Positions 44,065 through 57,558 of a DNA stretch of 64,000 nucleotides are shown one piece after another (position 1 is the first letter of the stretch; every line of letters begins with the position of its first letter). The translations under genes were made by a program, and so were the position numbers. The stretch lies in NCBI GenBank assembly GCA_032622095.1, contig CP136065.1:62357094-62421093 (forward strand), in the 5' to 3' direction. The notes beneath the pieces were generated by a model. It had not been told where the DNA came from, searched no databases, and was given only the letters and a program-made list of their open reading frames with translations. This DNA comes from Siphonodentalium dalli. Lineage: Eukaryota; Mollusca; Scaphopoda; Gadilida; Siphonodentaliidae.

Positions 44065-44565
44065 TTAAAGGTACTCAATCCGATCAGACGCTCCTAAATT
44101 ACTATTTCTTTGGCTTCGGTGGTAAAAATATTTGATTCGAGTCGAGGAACCTACCCGTCAAAGCTCAGAGTGATCAGATATAACTATTGTTCGATCGGCC
44201 CAGAAAGATGCATCTATGATCTTATATAGGCGAGGTAAAGGTCAAGGACATGGTCGCACGTGAAATTGGACCGCCCCTATTATTCCTGTGATCAAATTAG
44301 GCCTACATACCAAATTTGAGTCGGATCAGTCGAAGTCCAGAAACATGTCTATATGCGCGTATATGAGCGAGGTCAAGGCCAAGGAAACGGTCGCACGTGA
44401 CATTGGACCCGTCCATGTTATTCCACGGATCAAAGTAGGCCTACATACCAAATTTGAGTCGGATCGGTCAAGCTGTTTTCCGAGTCTATAACACACACAG
44501 TCACAGACAGACAGACAGAAGTTCCAAAATATATAGAGATGTCATACATAACTGAGTACCTCGTC
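44065..44565. mobile_element. Composite repeat starting with a TTAA MITE end
   Basis: TTAA then AGGTACTCAATCCGATCAGACGC (44069 on) is the terminus seen at 5820, here in the orientation of its right end and followed by the same inner text (CTTTGGCTTCGG.GG.AAAA). The middle holds two tandem units of about 130 bp (GGTCGCACGTGA.ATTGGACC..AGGCCTACATACCAAATTTGAGTCGGATC) and a GACAGACAGACAG tail. No matching TTAA is present at the right side, so the element is truncated or fused to another. Confidence 0.6.
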
Positions 44566-44666
44566 CATAATATTTTATTATCCGCGCGTGCTACTAAGGT
44601 ACATGCAGTTTCGAGTCCATCGCGAACACACGCACACACAGACAGATCTTCCAAAAATATATAATA

Positions 44667-45556
44667 GACTAGCCGATGAACCCCACGTTGTCCGTGCTAT
44701 TCAAAAACAAAATTTCAAGTCGATAGCTCCACCCGTTTCCGAGATCTGGTCTGCGCATGCGCGAAGCTGGCGTCGCACGGGCTCGTCGACCCGATAAAAT
44801 TCGTATCCAAGGCAGGATACATTCACATAGCAAATTTCAAGTCGATAGCTCCACCAGTTTCCGAGATCTCGTCTGCGCACGCGCTGCACGGGCGTCGCAC
44901 GGGCTCGCCAATACGACAATGACGACCACCTGGTCAAACTACACACACGTACCAAGTTTCGTCACGAGCGGTCTAGAATCGTAGTATGGATAAATGACAT
45001 ACTGACATACAGACAAACAAACAGGGTCTTCAAAATATATATGAGACTAGCCGATGAGCCCGACGTTGTCCGGGCTATTCAAAAACCAAATATCAAGTCG
45101 ATAGCTCCACCCGTTTCCGAGATCTCGTCTGCGCATGCGCGAAGCTGGCGTCGCACGAGCTCGGCGACCCGATAAAATTGGTATCCGGGGCAAGATACAT
45201 TCACATACCAAATTTCAAGTCGATAGCTCCACCCGTTTCCTAGATCTCGTCTGCGCATGCGCGAAGCTGGTGTCACACGGGCTCGGCGACCCGATAAAAT
45301 TCGTATCCGGGACAAGATACATTCACATAGCAAATTTCAAGTCGATAGCTCCACCCGTTTCTGAGATCTCGTCTGCGCATGCGCGAGCGAAGCGGGCGCC
45401 GCACGGGCTCGCCAATACGACAACGTTCACCGCCTGGTCAAACTACACACACGTACCAAGTTTCGTCCCGATCGGTCGAGAATCGTAGATTTGTATAAAT
45501 GACAGACAGACAGACAAACAAACAAACAAACAGAGGTCTTCAAAATATATATGAGA
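44667..45556. mobile_element. Two adjacent copies of a CTAGCCGATGA element with 122-bp internal repeat
   Basis: 44668-45040 and 45046-45556 each start ACTAGCCGATGA.CCC.ACGTTGTCCG, contain two to three internal units of about 122 bp (CAAATTTCAAGTCGATAGCTCC to CGTATCC..ATACATTCACA), then TCGGTC(G/T)AGAATCGTAG, a GACAGACA/AACA run and TCTTCAAAATATATAT. No TIRs or protein are seen. The tail microsatellite resembles non-LTR- or SINE-type ends. Long open frames on both strands are a by-product of the repeated GC-rich unit. Confidence 0.8.
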
Positions 45557-45595
45557 TATTGAGTTATGAATAAATAATCATAGTCATAGTCATGG

Positions 45596-46668
<1,073 letters not shown>

Positions 46669-48161
46669 CGATCCATCATGGCCTCCAGACGTTCCTCGAA
46701 GTCGGTCCGCGCTTTGTTGTTGTGTTCTTCGATATTTCTGAGTGTCGAGTCAATTGTCGCTTCGAATTTCCTTAGTCGTGAGTCGACTGTCAGTTTGACC
46801 CGATCCTCCAGTTTTTCCACGTTTCTCAATTTCTGGGACATCGATTCCACTGCCTCTTCTAGTCTGCCCATTCGGTGGTCCTCATGGAGCTCCTCGATTG
46901 GCATGGGAGATCCACTGGCAGTCGACGCTCGTTGATGATCGCTGTGCATCATTAGAACTCGTAATGGCCTGTGATCTCCCCTGGGGGTTTGTCTGCGGTC
47001 ACCACTGGTGTCCCTCTGCCGTTGTTGGTGTACAGCCTTGGTCGCATAATGGTACCACTGGACGCTGTCGATGGCCTCTTCCAGTGTCTCTGGCTTCCCT
47101 AGTGCAGCCGCCTGGCCTGCTGCCTTGTCCTGGAGCCCCAAGCAAAACTGGAGGCGCACTTGGCTGTCCATATAATCCCTTGGCAGGGTCCCATAGGCAG
47201 ATAATCCCAATGCAAGTATTCGATCAGCCCATTCGCTGTTGGACTCGTCTGGTTGTTGAGATGCTTGCTGAAACCTAAGTTGAGAACTTTGCAGGAGCTC
47301 CTGTGATCCAAAGCTACGCTCCAACTTGCGCATAAGGTCCATTTTATCAATGGCCGGGTCCTGTGCCAGCAGGGTCCGGTATACTTCACCGGCTGCCCCC
47401 TCCAGAAACCAAACCAGGTTCTTCACCGTCTCGGATGACCTCCTTCGCTGGGCGTCGGCATGTAGCTCGAATTTCATTTTGAATGTTGGCCAGCTGCCGG
47501 TGCCATCAAATATTAGATGTTTTGGTGCCCGGTTGTCTTGAGGCCTTGCTGCATGTGGGTCATCGGCTGGCGCTCGATCACGGGGTTTCCTCTGGTTGGT
47601 GGTCTGTTCCAATACCAATCTTTCCAGTTGGTCTATACTGTCTTGGAGCTTCCTCTCCATACCTGATGACTGATCAGTGTTGCGTTTAGTTGGTGAGCCC
47701 AAGTCGATTGGACTAATTGGTGGGTCCTGTCTGATTCCTGGTCTCCCATCTGGGGCGCTATGTCGGCCATTTATGACCCGGGAGATTCTGTCTTCCAAAT
47801 CATCTGGGGTCCCGGGCTCATCCGACACCACTTTAACACCCGGTGGCTCCGGAAGCACAGTGATGTTGCGGGTATCTTCATACATAGCCCGATCATCGCA
47901 CTCGATATCCTGTCTGCGTTCAAAGTCAACCGCGTCTAGCAGTTGTTCTGTAATTCTGAGGCCTGGCACGCATCGAATGTTCTCCAGTGTAATATTCCCC
48001 ATATTGTGCCTATACCAGACAATTAATGAAGCAATCTTCTTTCCTACCCCTGGGATGTCCAGCAATGTCTTGTACGAGCATTGATTAATTTTTACTTTCG
48101 TCGGGTACATGGTTGTGTGTTGAAATATACCGAAAAGTATAACGTTGAATTGCTCCTTCAC

Positions 48162-49339
48162 AAAAGATGCACTATGTGAAAATGTGTCAAATTTCCTTCA
48201 CTGAATGAAATAATTCACAGCTAATGCCTTTTATTAAAGCAGTTTACGGGCCAAGACTGATCCCTTCTTTGAAGTGGTCAGGATTCTCCTTCACTGAAGG
48301 AACGGGAACAATGTGTCTGGATTTCCTCGCTGAAGAAAATCTCGGTCGGGAGCTGGTGTCGCTTTAATAAAAGCGTTGAGTGGTAGGTGTACCTTTAATT
48401 TCCGAACAATTTAATAATTTCCTTCGCGAAAGGAAACGTGAAATGTGAGTTTAATGAAATATGAATATGATGTATGTGAAAGTGAAGTGTCACTTTAATG
48501 AAATGTAAATGACGTATGTGAACGTGAAATATGGCTTTAATGAAATATGACTATGGTGTTTATGAAAAAGAGGTGTCACTTTAATGAAATGTAAATGACG
48601 TATGTGAGTGTGAACTATGACTTTAATGAAATATGGTATTTATGAAAATGAGGTGTCACTTTAATGAAATGTAAATGACGTATGTGAATGTGAACTATGA
48701 AATATGAATATGGTATTTATGAAAGTGAAGTGTCGCTTTAATGAAATGTGAATGACTTGTGTGAATGTGAAGTATGACTTTAATGAAATATGAATATGGT
48801 ATTTTATGAAAGTGAAGTGTCGCTTTAATGAAATGTGAATGACTTGTGTGACTGTGAAATATGAATTTAATGAAATTTGAATATGGTGTTTATGAAAATG
48901 AGGTGTCACTTTAATGAAATGTAAATGACGTATGTGAATGTGAACTATGACTTTAACGAATATGAACAAAATGAACTGACGTATGTGAACGTGAGATATG
49001 ACTTTAAGGAAATGTGAATATGTATGTGAAGTGTCACTTTAATGAAATGTAAATGATGTATGTGAAAGTGAAATATGACTTGTTATGAAATTATGTATAT
49101 GAACATGAAGTCTCACTTTAATGAATTGTGGATGAATTGACGTGTGTCAACTTGAAGTGTGACTTTAATGAATTGACAATGATTGCAATTTCCTTCGCAG
49201 AAGGAAATCAGTTGTTAGAGCAGGTGAAATGTGGAATGTCACTTTAATGTTGAAGTGCAACTTTGAGATGACTGTGGAAATGTTGATTGTTATGAAAATG
49301 AAACTTCACTTTAAAGATTACAATGGGTACTGATTTATA
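48162..49339 (-). repeat. 5' leader of the retroelement with minisatellite
   Basis: Between the gag start and the candidate LTR lies an array of irregular units (GTGTCACTTTAATGAAATGTAAATGACGTATGTGAA and variants with TATGACTTTAATGAAATATG) from about 48430 to 49110, with units of about 55-60 bp and higher-order pairs of about 115 bp. Non-coding; the 102-codon minus frame at 48661-48969 is repeat-derived (HIHISLK-type). Confidence 0.8.
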
Positions 49340-49996
49340 TCTTCACCGAAGACAGACAGAAACAGATGTTGACTATTCGTTTTGAGCGTGTTTTATTTAC
49401 GCTGAACTTCAGGTGAAGTCCAATGAATGTACTGATTCTCTGTACTGTCCTACGCTGCAATGTTATTGTTGACAGCTGATGTTACAACTTCCGGTTTGAC
49501 CCGGTGACCTTTCGAGCTCTTCTGTGTCCGTCGGTGGAAATGGTCACCTCGAGGTGATTGCAGACTATAAAATGTTCACAAGTGCTCAGAAATTAGGTGA
49601 ATCTTCCTCTTGGTCCAAAATCCTGTCCTTAAAGCACTTCTTCTCGTCCCCTCTGTATATATACGTATATATAAACGAAGTTTGGTCCGAAAACGGAATT
49701 TGCAGTCGTGCTCTAAAAATAGCCCCCGGCCCAAATTTCACAAAAATTGTCGGAGAAAAGTCCTCCAAAAGTCTGTTTTGCGACGACGCCAGTGAAGTAG
49801 ACTTACACCATATAAGGTGCAGACGTCCCCGCAAGTCGTGGTCGAGAGTGTCCGTCGATTGGTGTCACTGGCCGGCTGATGCAGATGGATTATCGATGCA
49901 AGCAGGTCGTTGTGATCTTAGGTCGGCGTGGTGGTATTCTCTCTGTCTATTTCCCGCGCATGCGCACTATGTCCGGAATTACCCAAATCTACTACA
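49340..49996 (-). mobile_element. Candidate LTR of the Gag-encoding retrotransposon
   Basis: Read on the minus strand, the segment begins TGTAGTAGATTTGGG at 49996 and has GCGCATGCGCGG at about 49965. It then has a TATA-like TTTATATATACG at about 49670 and an AATAAA at about 49392, the usual LTR order (U3, TATA, poly-A signal). The inner end and primer-binding site could not be fixed and there is no second LTR in the window, so this is a tentative call from position and motifs only. Beyond 49998 single-copy DNA leads into the duplicated block at 50036. Confidence 0.35.
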
Positions 49997-50639
49997 CATC
50001 TCCATAAAAACAGTCCGCATGACAGTTAACCCTTATTTATTGCACACTCTGAAGATTGCAGCGTGTAACATACTAACATTTAGATCGATATTGTGTTATT
50101 TAATAGAACAAACGTGTGCTTAATGTAGACTATACCCCATAATTTAGCGAAGACATTTTCTGTTAAAGTTGACGTCGCCAGTGACGTTGTTGATGTAATA
50201 GGTTTGTATTGTTCAAGAACAATACACATTTTTGTATTGAACGTTTCAATTATGGTGTATTTCGCACAAATAAGCTATAGGGTGTGCAATAATCCAAAAC
50301 TTATACATAGAGGTGTAATTTACAAGACGGTAAGATTTCGAGTACTATAGTTCTCAATAACATACACACTGCATGTACTTTCATAGGGTGGATGCACACA
50401 TGCAAGTAATATATGTAAATATCTTGTATTTGGCGTTTTACATGGATCATAAACACCTGTAATATGCGTCCGCTGACAACCCAATCATTGCGGCTATGTT
50501 TGACCAGTGAGTCAAGCTCTGAACGTGCAGAGAACTAGTCCAGGAGATATTGGTCGACCTCTGCACCCCCCAGGACTTAACTTCACCCCAACTAATTTTC
50601 TTCCTTAAGGTCTCCTCTAATGTTTTTCACTTGTTAACA

Positions 50640-51700
50640 AGAAAAAAATGTGGCCGCAGAGACTCTAGACAAGATGGCGTCCATCATGGCGGCCATTTGT
50701 TTTAATGCACCAGGTCTATTTGATCGCCATTATAGTAAAGATGTTAGCACATGCGGTCTTGTTTTCCGCTCGATTCGTTATGCTAATATACAACCCTTAC
50801 AAATTAGCCAAAAATCCGATACCAGAATCCAATATGGCGGCCAAGATGGCCGCCGAAATGTGAAAATATGCTATTTTTCTGACATGTTACCACCTTTCGT
50901 TTGTCTCTGTGGGAAAATGTTAGAATTTTTGCGTCATGTTATACATTTATCATATAGAGGAGTCATTGGCGAACACATGGGGACCATAATATACATTCAT
51001 TGCGGGATATTTTTGTCCGATATCAGGTTTTCCCAAATGCCGGCATCATAGGTCAAAGCCGAATCTCCGTTAATAATGCGATGTTATGTTTCGAATCAAT
51101 GAATGTTATTGCTATTATAACAACACCCATGCATATACATTTGCAGGAGATACTCGAGCTAGGATTCCTCTTATACATGAGTTGAGGAATATTAACCCAA
51201 ATCTAAGATGGCGGCCAAAGTGGCCACCAGAAATAAAAAATCGCCGAAAATCGCTGATTTTAACATCAGTGAGCATTATTGTCATGACAACTCCACACCT
51301 GCTTACTATTGTAAGTTGGGAACACTTAGGCGAAGAACTTTCCTTGTACCATATCCAAATAAAAGTCCCCCAAATCCAAAATGGCGCCCACAATGGCGGC
51401 CAGATTTTGAACAATTGAGTTGGAAATACTGAGGTGAAGTAATTACCTTACATTTCATGCAAGAAATTGTTTTCCAAATCGAAGATGGCGGCCAAAATGG
51501 CGACCGAAATTTGAAAACAAGTACATTCCTTTACTTTCTTACGATGGGCGTTATTGTTTCGCGATTTCTATCCACCATTACATGTTGATATGGAATAGTG
51601 ACATGAAGTATTCATTAGGGTTTGGCAATTGATACTCACTGCCAAGATCGCTGCTAAATTGGCGGCTAGAAATTGAAAAGAAATCGATATTTTCATATAT
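50640..51700. repeat. Interspersed repeat with AAGATGGCGGCC motifs (copy B)
   Basis: Five blocks, each with AA(A/G)ATGGCGGCCA(A/C)(A/G)ATGGC followed by an A-rich stretch and TCATTGGCGAACAC- or TTGGGAACACTTAGGCG-like text at roughly 200-bp spacing. The copy C counterpart is 58720-59830. Open frames such as 50650-51051 are kept in both copies only because the copies are young; they read through the GGCGGCC words and show no domain. Confidence 0.7.
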
Positions 51701-52932
51701 TAATTTCATCTTTTTGTCATAATATCGGTATGTATGGACGAAACTGTACATAAACCATCTACTAGTTCAACTTAAAGGTGTCAAAACGCATAACATAGCT
51801 CGTATCCTTCTGGAAAGATGAAAAACCACAATTAATATCGCGATGTGGCATTTCGAAATCAGTCTCCACTTAGCGCCGATAACGGCCGTAAGCGTAGGTG
51901 CGCCGAATAGTTATATCAGAACAATTACCTGATAACAGATTCTGATTTGCCACGTCACGTCCATGATTATCTGGACCAGCTTCCATTTCTTTGTCTGATA
52001 AATCTAGGTCGCTCACACCGACAAAGTATTCACCACTTCCTGGGAGTAGGATCCCTCTAATCATAACGTTTCAAACAATTCATTTTCCGGTGTCTAGCTT
52101 ACGATTTTAAATATTTGTTAAATATGATATTTGTGCGTCATCCTGAACTAGGAATGCATATGGCCGATGTGTATACAAGCTTACAGAAGGTCATCTCTAT
52201 GTATGTGTCTCATACCCCATGGGATAACGACATGTACACCTGGCGAACCAGTTAGCTAGTCACTTCTTAATAGATGGTTCGTCAACTCACAAACTCAGCG
52301 AACGCATTGGCATATATGGACAACTTCGACAGTGTTTCGAATGTTGCTAGCTGTCTCATTCCATTGGACAGATGTCTATCTGCTAAGGAGAAGACCCTAG
52401 TGTGCAGACTACCCACACTTCTTGACCACTATCCGAAGCAAACTGTGACGCCCCGCAGTTGTCTCGTCGAATATCTCCCAGCAGAGAAGAACAACGCTCG
52501 CGGTGCTAGTGGACATGTGCCATGATACTGGGAATGAAATGGGCCACTGTATACACCACCCCTACACCTGGTGCATGTTTAAGATATCAAATGTCATGCG
52601 TGTCGGTTTTATTTGGTGTGGTAAGATTGTATTTCCACATCCGTTTCGAAGCCTTTCTGATTCAACTACGTACACTTTTGTCTGGATAATACTATGCTAG
52701 CTTCCCTCAAAACAGTCGGATGGACTAAAGGATAATGTCTTTATAGCATGAATATATGCGTGTTTTGTTATCCTCTCTCGGGGTTAGTGTCAGTATGTGG
52801 ACGGTATTATTCAAGAAAATGTCAGGAACTGTTTATTTCACTATGTATTTAAAGAACAATTTACAGTCTCGATGGCAATGGCTGTGGACGTTGGGGAACG
52901 CGACCTTTATGATCATATAGCTTTATATATAT
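51701..52932. other. Duplicated spacer (copy B)
   Basis: Single-copy-looking DNA within the duplication. A minus-strand frame at 51870-52064 (MIRGILLPGSGEYF.., then AGPDNHGRDVANQN) stays open in copy C (60013-60207) and is followed by a donor-like CAG|GTAATT in the middle, but I recognise no family. A plus-strand frame at 52274-52525 is broken in copy C by an 11-base deletion. Confidence 0.5.
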
Positions 52933-53567
52933 ACTAGCCGATGAACCCGACGTTGTCCGGGCTATTCAAAAACCAAATTTCAAGTCGATAGCTCCACCCG
53001 TTTCCGAGCTCAAATTTCAAGTCGATAGCTCTACCCGTTTCCGAGGTCTCGTCTGCGCATGCGCGAAGCCGGCGTCGCATGGGCTCGGCGACCCGATAAA
53101 ATTCGTATCCGGGGCAAGATACATTTACATAGCAAATTTCAAGTCGATAGTTCCACCCGTTTCCGAGATCTGGTCTGCGCACGCGCGAAGCTGGCGTCGC
53201 ACGGGCTCAGCGACCCGATAAAATTCGTATCCGGGGTAAGATACATTCACATACCAAATTTCAAGTCGATAGCTCCACCCATTTCCGAGATCTCGTCTGC
53301 GCATGCGTGAAGCTGGCGTCGCACGGGCTCGGCGACCCGATAAAATTCGTATCCGGGGTAAGATACATTCAAGTCGATAGCTCCACCCGTTTCCGAGATC
53401 TCGTCTGCGCATGTGCGAAGCTGGCGCCGCACGGGCTCGTCAATACGACAATGTCCACCGCCTGGTCAAACTACACACACGTACCAAGTTTCGTCCCGAT
53501 CGGTCGAGAATCGTAGATTTGTATCAATGACATACAGACAGACAGACAGACAGAGGTCTTCAAAATG
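52933..53567. mobile_element. CTAGCCGATGA element, copy B, expanded 122-bp array
   Basis: Same element as at 44.67-45.56 kb, with four to five internal units, two of them shortened, ending in GACAGACAGACAGACAGAGG and TCTTCAAAATGTGC. Inserted in the duplicated block before it was duplicated. Confidence 0.85.
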
Positions 53568-53581
53568 TGCCGCACATCTTC

Positions 53582-53955
53582 CTTTTTTTTGATACATCGA
53601 TCATAAAATCATTGAAAGCGACGGTGCCTGTTGTGATAATTCCTGTTTAGTTTGTCAGCGGTCATATGCATCGCTCATATGCAATTATAAATTATTATGG
53701 TCAGCGCTCATTTAAAAAATATTTGGGTTCAATAAAATCCCCAGAACCAAAAATTATTTAATAAAAAAAAAAAAATCTTCAGCGTATAAACTGTGTCATT
53801 CGATTTGGTGGCGTTCATCATTGTAATAACCACTTGACAGTCCACATAAGCAGCGATCACATACAACGCACAGCGAGCTACTGATCCTTCGTTAGCAACT
53901 GATCCTGAATCGTCGAGTTGAATGGTGTCAACACGTAGGATTGCTGTGTAGACGT
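53582..53955 (-). pseudogene. Inverted fragment of the AGA last exon and 3' flank (copy B)
   Basis: The minus strand reads ATCCTACGTGTTGACACCAT.. (53940 downward), matching the coding tail of the AGA exon at 15640 on, the TAA and then the 3' flank to 15965. The tail frame is still open (ILRVDTIQLDD, then VANEGSVARC, then DCQVVITMMN) but has many amino-acid changes and an extra codon. The neighbouring duplicon text at 53970 is in direct orientation, so only about 340 bp has been inverted. Confidence 0.85.
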
Positions 53956-54485
53956 GGCTCGAATTGGTATATTATAATTAAAAGTCGACGACCACAATCA
54001 GGTGCCCCCCCGAAATGATTTTCTTAGGAAGTTGGCATTTTCGAAAAAAAAAAATAGAAAGAAATGAAAATCCTTAAAACAATTTAAATTAGAAACGTAA
54101 AACGTTTTCTAAGTCAAGAATTGGGAATAAGTCTGTGATAAACACATTTTTTCTGTCGTCGATATATATTAGCAACATTATCGATTTATGTGTATAAATA
54201 TCCTAAAGTTTCAATTCTCGACATTTGAAACTGTGGGAGGAGTTGATTACACAATGAAGGTACCCAAAATCAAAACGGTAAAACATTGTTCAAAGTCAAG
54301 AAAGGGGAATAATTCGGTGAAAGATTATTTTTTCCGTCTTCAATATACATGTTGTACATTTACAATGGCTGCGGACACACATACCACAGTAGCGATGGCA
54401 TAGTAGGTGTGACCATTTATTATGGTGGAGTTTGGTGACAGTTGGTCGTCATAATTAATATGCCACCAAATAACACATCCCACAT

Positions 54486-55407
54486 TCCACAGTCGGACCT
54501 CCAGAGAGCTTGGATCGCCACCTCTCAGGATGACTACGCCACCGCTTATCCCAACTAGTGTAACTACAATGCTGGACCCCATGCATGTCACGCCTTGTGT
54601 GAGCTGGTCACTCCACGCTCACAAAGGCGATACCAGCTGATTCTGGACTTCCAGGCCGGCCCGACACAGCCCTGTTCAGGGCTCTCTACCGGGAACGGAA
54701 TGGAGACAACCAAATCAGCCAGGAAGAAGCATCGAAAGAAAAAGAAAAAAACTCCATCCAGGAAAAAAAGGGACGCAGAGAGATTGGCTGTGTGGAAAAG
54801 GAGGAAGTCGACTGTTGACACACAAGGCGACACCTCCCGCGTAGCCGAGATCGATGCACCGCTCGAAGTGATAATGGACTCTCCATCGCCACGGACAGAC
54901 GCGGACACATCCCATTTCAACCCGAAGACGCCGGAATACATCGAACCAGAGTCTTCACCCGCCTCGCCTACTGCACCGAAGCACCAACATCCGACCCTGA
55001 AGACACATCTGACTCTGATACCGAAGACACATCTGACTCCGATTCCGAAAACACATCGGATTCCGAAGAAGAAGAAAGACGAGCGCATGCGATGGAACTA
55101 TTAACAAAAATACAAGAAAAATTTAGAAAAGTCGAATTACAACAAGCCGAACTCGAAGAACGCGCCAAACAACCAATTCCAGTCTTGTCAACATCACCAT
55201 CCAAATCACCATCGAGAAAGAAAAGATATAGAAAGAAACAAAACAGCCGCCGCTAACAATCCGCATCGCCTTGCCTCCAGTCAGTATCAACAGCCACCGC
55301 CGACAAAATCTCTCGATCTTCATCGAAAACGCAAAGCGAGGGTGAAGGGACTTGCATACTGCAGTCCGAATATCCTACCCGGCCTTCGGCCGGAAACTAC
55401 TCGACAG
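54486..55407 (+). mobile_element. 922-bp insertion with 9-bp target duplication (copy B)
   Basis: ATCCCACAT stands at 54477-54485 and again at 55408-55416; duplicon A has one ATCCCACAT (32947-32955) with identical flanks and no insert. The insert is GC-rich compared with its surroundings, carries an open-frame region on the + strand, and ends in a small hairpin (CCGGCCTTCGGCCGG, 55379-55393) followed by AAACTACTCGACAG. There is no poly-A and no TIR. The class is unknown. Confidence 0.9.
54595..55104 (+). pseudogene. Lysine-rich/acidic ORF of the insertion, frame-broken (copy B)
   Basis: Begins within CELVTPRSQRRYQLILDFQ and GPTQPCSGLSTGNGM, then a very basic stretch (KSARKKHRKKKKKTPSRKKR, then DAERLAVWKRRK), then a Ser/Thr/Pro/Asp/Glu-rich segment. 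One base is missing at about 54976 relative to copy C, so the frame leaves the acidic SDSENTSDSEEEE-type region and ends at 55104; the ancestral end is in another frame at about 55255. The PS.KKRDAERLA.WK motif recalls short conserved motifs in uncharacterised repeat-borne ORFs, but I cannot name the family. Confidence 0.6.
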
Positions 55408-57558
55408 ATCCCACATAGCCAAGATCCATGTACAGTCTGGCTTGCATGGTGACAAGCTGCAAACCAGAGTTCAGTCTCCTCGCTACGCTATGTCTGACCG
55501 CTGCCGGTATATGTATTTTCTGAATTAAATCTAACATTTTTTTATTGAAGTGTTTTGTAAGTTACAATTCATTCTGGCTTGATCTAGAGAATTTTCAATA
55601 TGGACAGTTCCGTTTCTCGGAATAATTTTTTTGCAGAATGAATTGTAAGCTACAAAAATTAAATGATTGATTTCTTCACATTATGTGTTGGTGCTGGCAG
55701 TGGTAAAATGAGGGTAATGTTCAGATAATAAGTTCAACAAACGTTTGTTTAACTTATTATCTGAACAATTCCTTTGGGGTAACTACTCGTCAAAGATCCT
55801 TTAGTATAGAAATGGGGGGGGGGGGGGGGGTAAATCTGGGGCAATAACATGTGTAGAATGTGGCATTGCTGACCTGATGGTTTAATTATTTTACAAAGCT
55901 GCAAAAGTTCATAAAAAGTGAGAAATTTGAATGCGTAACATGAGTTTCTTATTCAGTTCAGGCCAACTATCTTGTGAGAAAATACCCCGATTTATCTCCC
56001 CTGAATTTTGTAATTTTCAAAGACTCGGTTATTTGCACTTCGCTTGGGGTGAATTTCCACAGCGAGTCGTTGAGAATGATGCGCTTGCAAAACAATATTT
56101 TGAAATTGCTTCGATAACTTTTTTTTCCGATTTAAAAATATTTGTCACTTTACTGACATTCACTCGGTCATGCTCTGCTTTTAGGTTTAAAATTGTAAAT
56201 TTTTAATAAAATGAAATGGGCGTGTGTGTAAACCACAGCGATTGATGGTACGGATACACCAAAGTACATACATTTGTTTACGCCGATCATCTCTGTCGAA
56301 AAGAAAAAAAAGATTATTCGCGAGGCCTATGCCATGGACAATGAAGTACATACAGTACTCCCTCCAAAGTTGTCAAATATTTCTGGAAATTGTGAATTTT
56401 GACATATATGGTGTGAGACAGGATGTGGCAAGTTTTAAAATCGGATAAAGTAGATGCCAGTGCGATGATGGTTACACAATTCACACTGTGACATGATCTT
56501 ATGTTACGCTAACTCCAAGCTGTGTGTGCCGACTGGTGTCACATTTCTTTGGAACCTTGACGCCCAGGCAAGAAATGTTAGCTCTCGAAACAATAAGCCC
56601 ATATAATTTAATTATATAAATAGGCGTGAAGCTGTTTGTGTGAAAGCAGTGTATTTGTATGGCCGGATGTGTCAAGCCATCAGGTATGTGTTGATATGCG
56701 GAAATGGTCTCAGGTTTAATTAGCATAATAAGCATAAATCCATAAGATAATTTATCGGCGCAATAAATAGGTTTAAGTCGGTTTGATATTCAGGCGTGTT
56801 TCGTGATGTCAGTGGATATAGTCAGTCAGATCATTCTTACGACAAAACTAGTTGTTCTCTTCTGTTCTGTGAGTTGTAATTTCTCTCTCGTGAACTTCGT
56901 GAAGACATTTCCGGGACGTCTAGACGACGTTATTGTGGTTATTTCACTGACGTATTTAATCGACTTCTACTAAAACTAGTCAGTATACGTTAAAATTATA
57001 TTTCTTGGATTATTGGAACAAGAACATTTAATTTTATAAGTGAGTATGTTAGATTTATAAAAAAATCTTGTTCCGTTCAGTTCAGTTCGGATTTATTGCT
57101 ACTAGAGATATTTGATGTCCAAACTCTTGGTCTTAGATGTTGCGCGAAATACTAGTATGCAAACTATATACCCTTGGCATATGTACCAAATTTACGGCGA
57201 GTAGACAGTAGACGTTTTCATCTTTTCGTAGTTCATTGTCACCATATTAGGATAGTTATAACAACGAACGCTCTTTATCGTCACCAAATGAGGACAAATT
57301 TAAAAATAACGCTCTTTATTATCTGTTATCGTCATATTAGGATAAATATAACAATAATCACACTTTAAAGTGACGTGCAACACTCCGGTAGGGTGATAAC
57401 ATAGAAATGGAGAATAATCCTGTTCAAATATTATATCTAAATTGACAACACACACCGTCATTCTTATATATTAATTAAATACAGTGACTGCCGATGGCGA
57501 AATCGTTTTCGTTAGTTTATCGCCGATAGAAGCGTCCCGGTTCGAGTAGTTCAGACAA

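Larger units (their letters stand above)
50036..57558. repeat. Large segmental duplication, copy B
   Basis: Collinear with 58098-64000 (copy C). Period 8.06 kb at the left end (50036/58098), growing to 8.16 kb at 54.2/62.3 kb because of indels. By eye only a few differences per hundred bases. Known differences: a 71-bp segment at about 59484-59556 missing from B, a longer 122-bp array in C, and about 120 bp of the AGA fragment missing from C. The right part (53970-57558) is also homologous to duplicons A and D; after 57558 B switches to a 386-bp-family repeat. Confidence 0.95.
53970..57558. repeat. Duplicon B core (related to A and D)
   Basis: Apart from the 922-bp insertion it matches 32438-35127 almost base for base by eye. 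It contains the broken copy of the 81-codon frame (56210-56450), the hairpin of the TTAA MITE family with a 17-base poly-G (55708-55835), and two to three units of the CACCATATTAGGATA repeat (57235-57365). No gene is recognised. Confidence 0.9.

Noticed and set aside
44757-45488. Overlapping frames starting MREAGVARARRPDK on + and MRRRDLGNGWSY on - (also 53.0-53.5 and 61.1-61.9 kb)
   Set aside because: They are translations of the 122-bp internal repeat of the CTAGCCGATGA element; the same text recurs in shifted frames because 122 is not a multiple of three.
46898-48084. Plus-strand frames opposite the Gag-like gene
   Set aside because: Antisense shadows of the GC-richer minus-strand coding region.
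49524-50123. 199-codon plus-strand frame
   Set aside because: It runs across the candidate LTR on the opposite strand and into the duplicated block; no domain, and composition is like non-coding sequence.
50650-51051. 133-codon open frame starting MAAETLDKMASIM, also at 58725-59126
   Set aside because: It lies in an interspersed repeat with AAGATGGCGGCC words; the Met-Ala-rich text is a translation of that motif, no domain is visible, and both copies are young duplicates, so being open is not evidence of selection.
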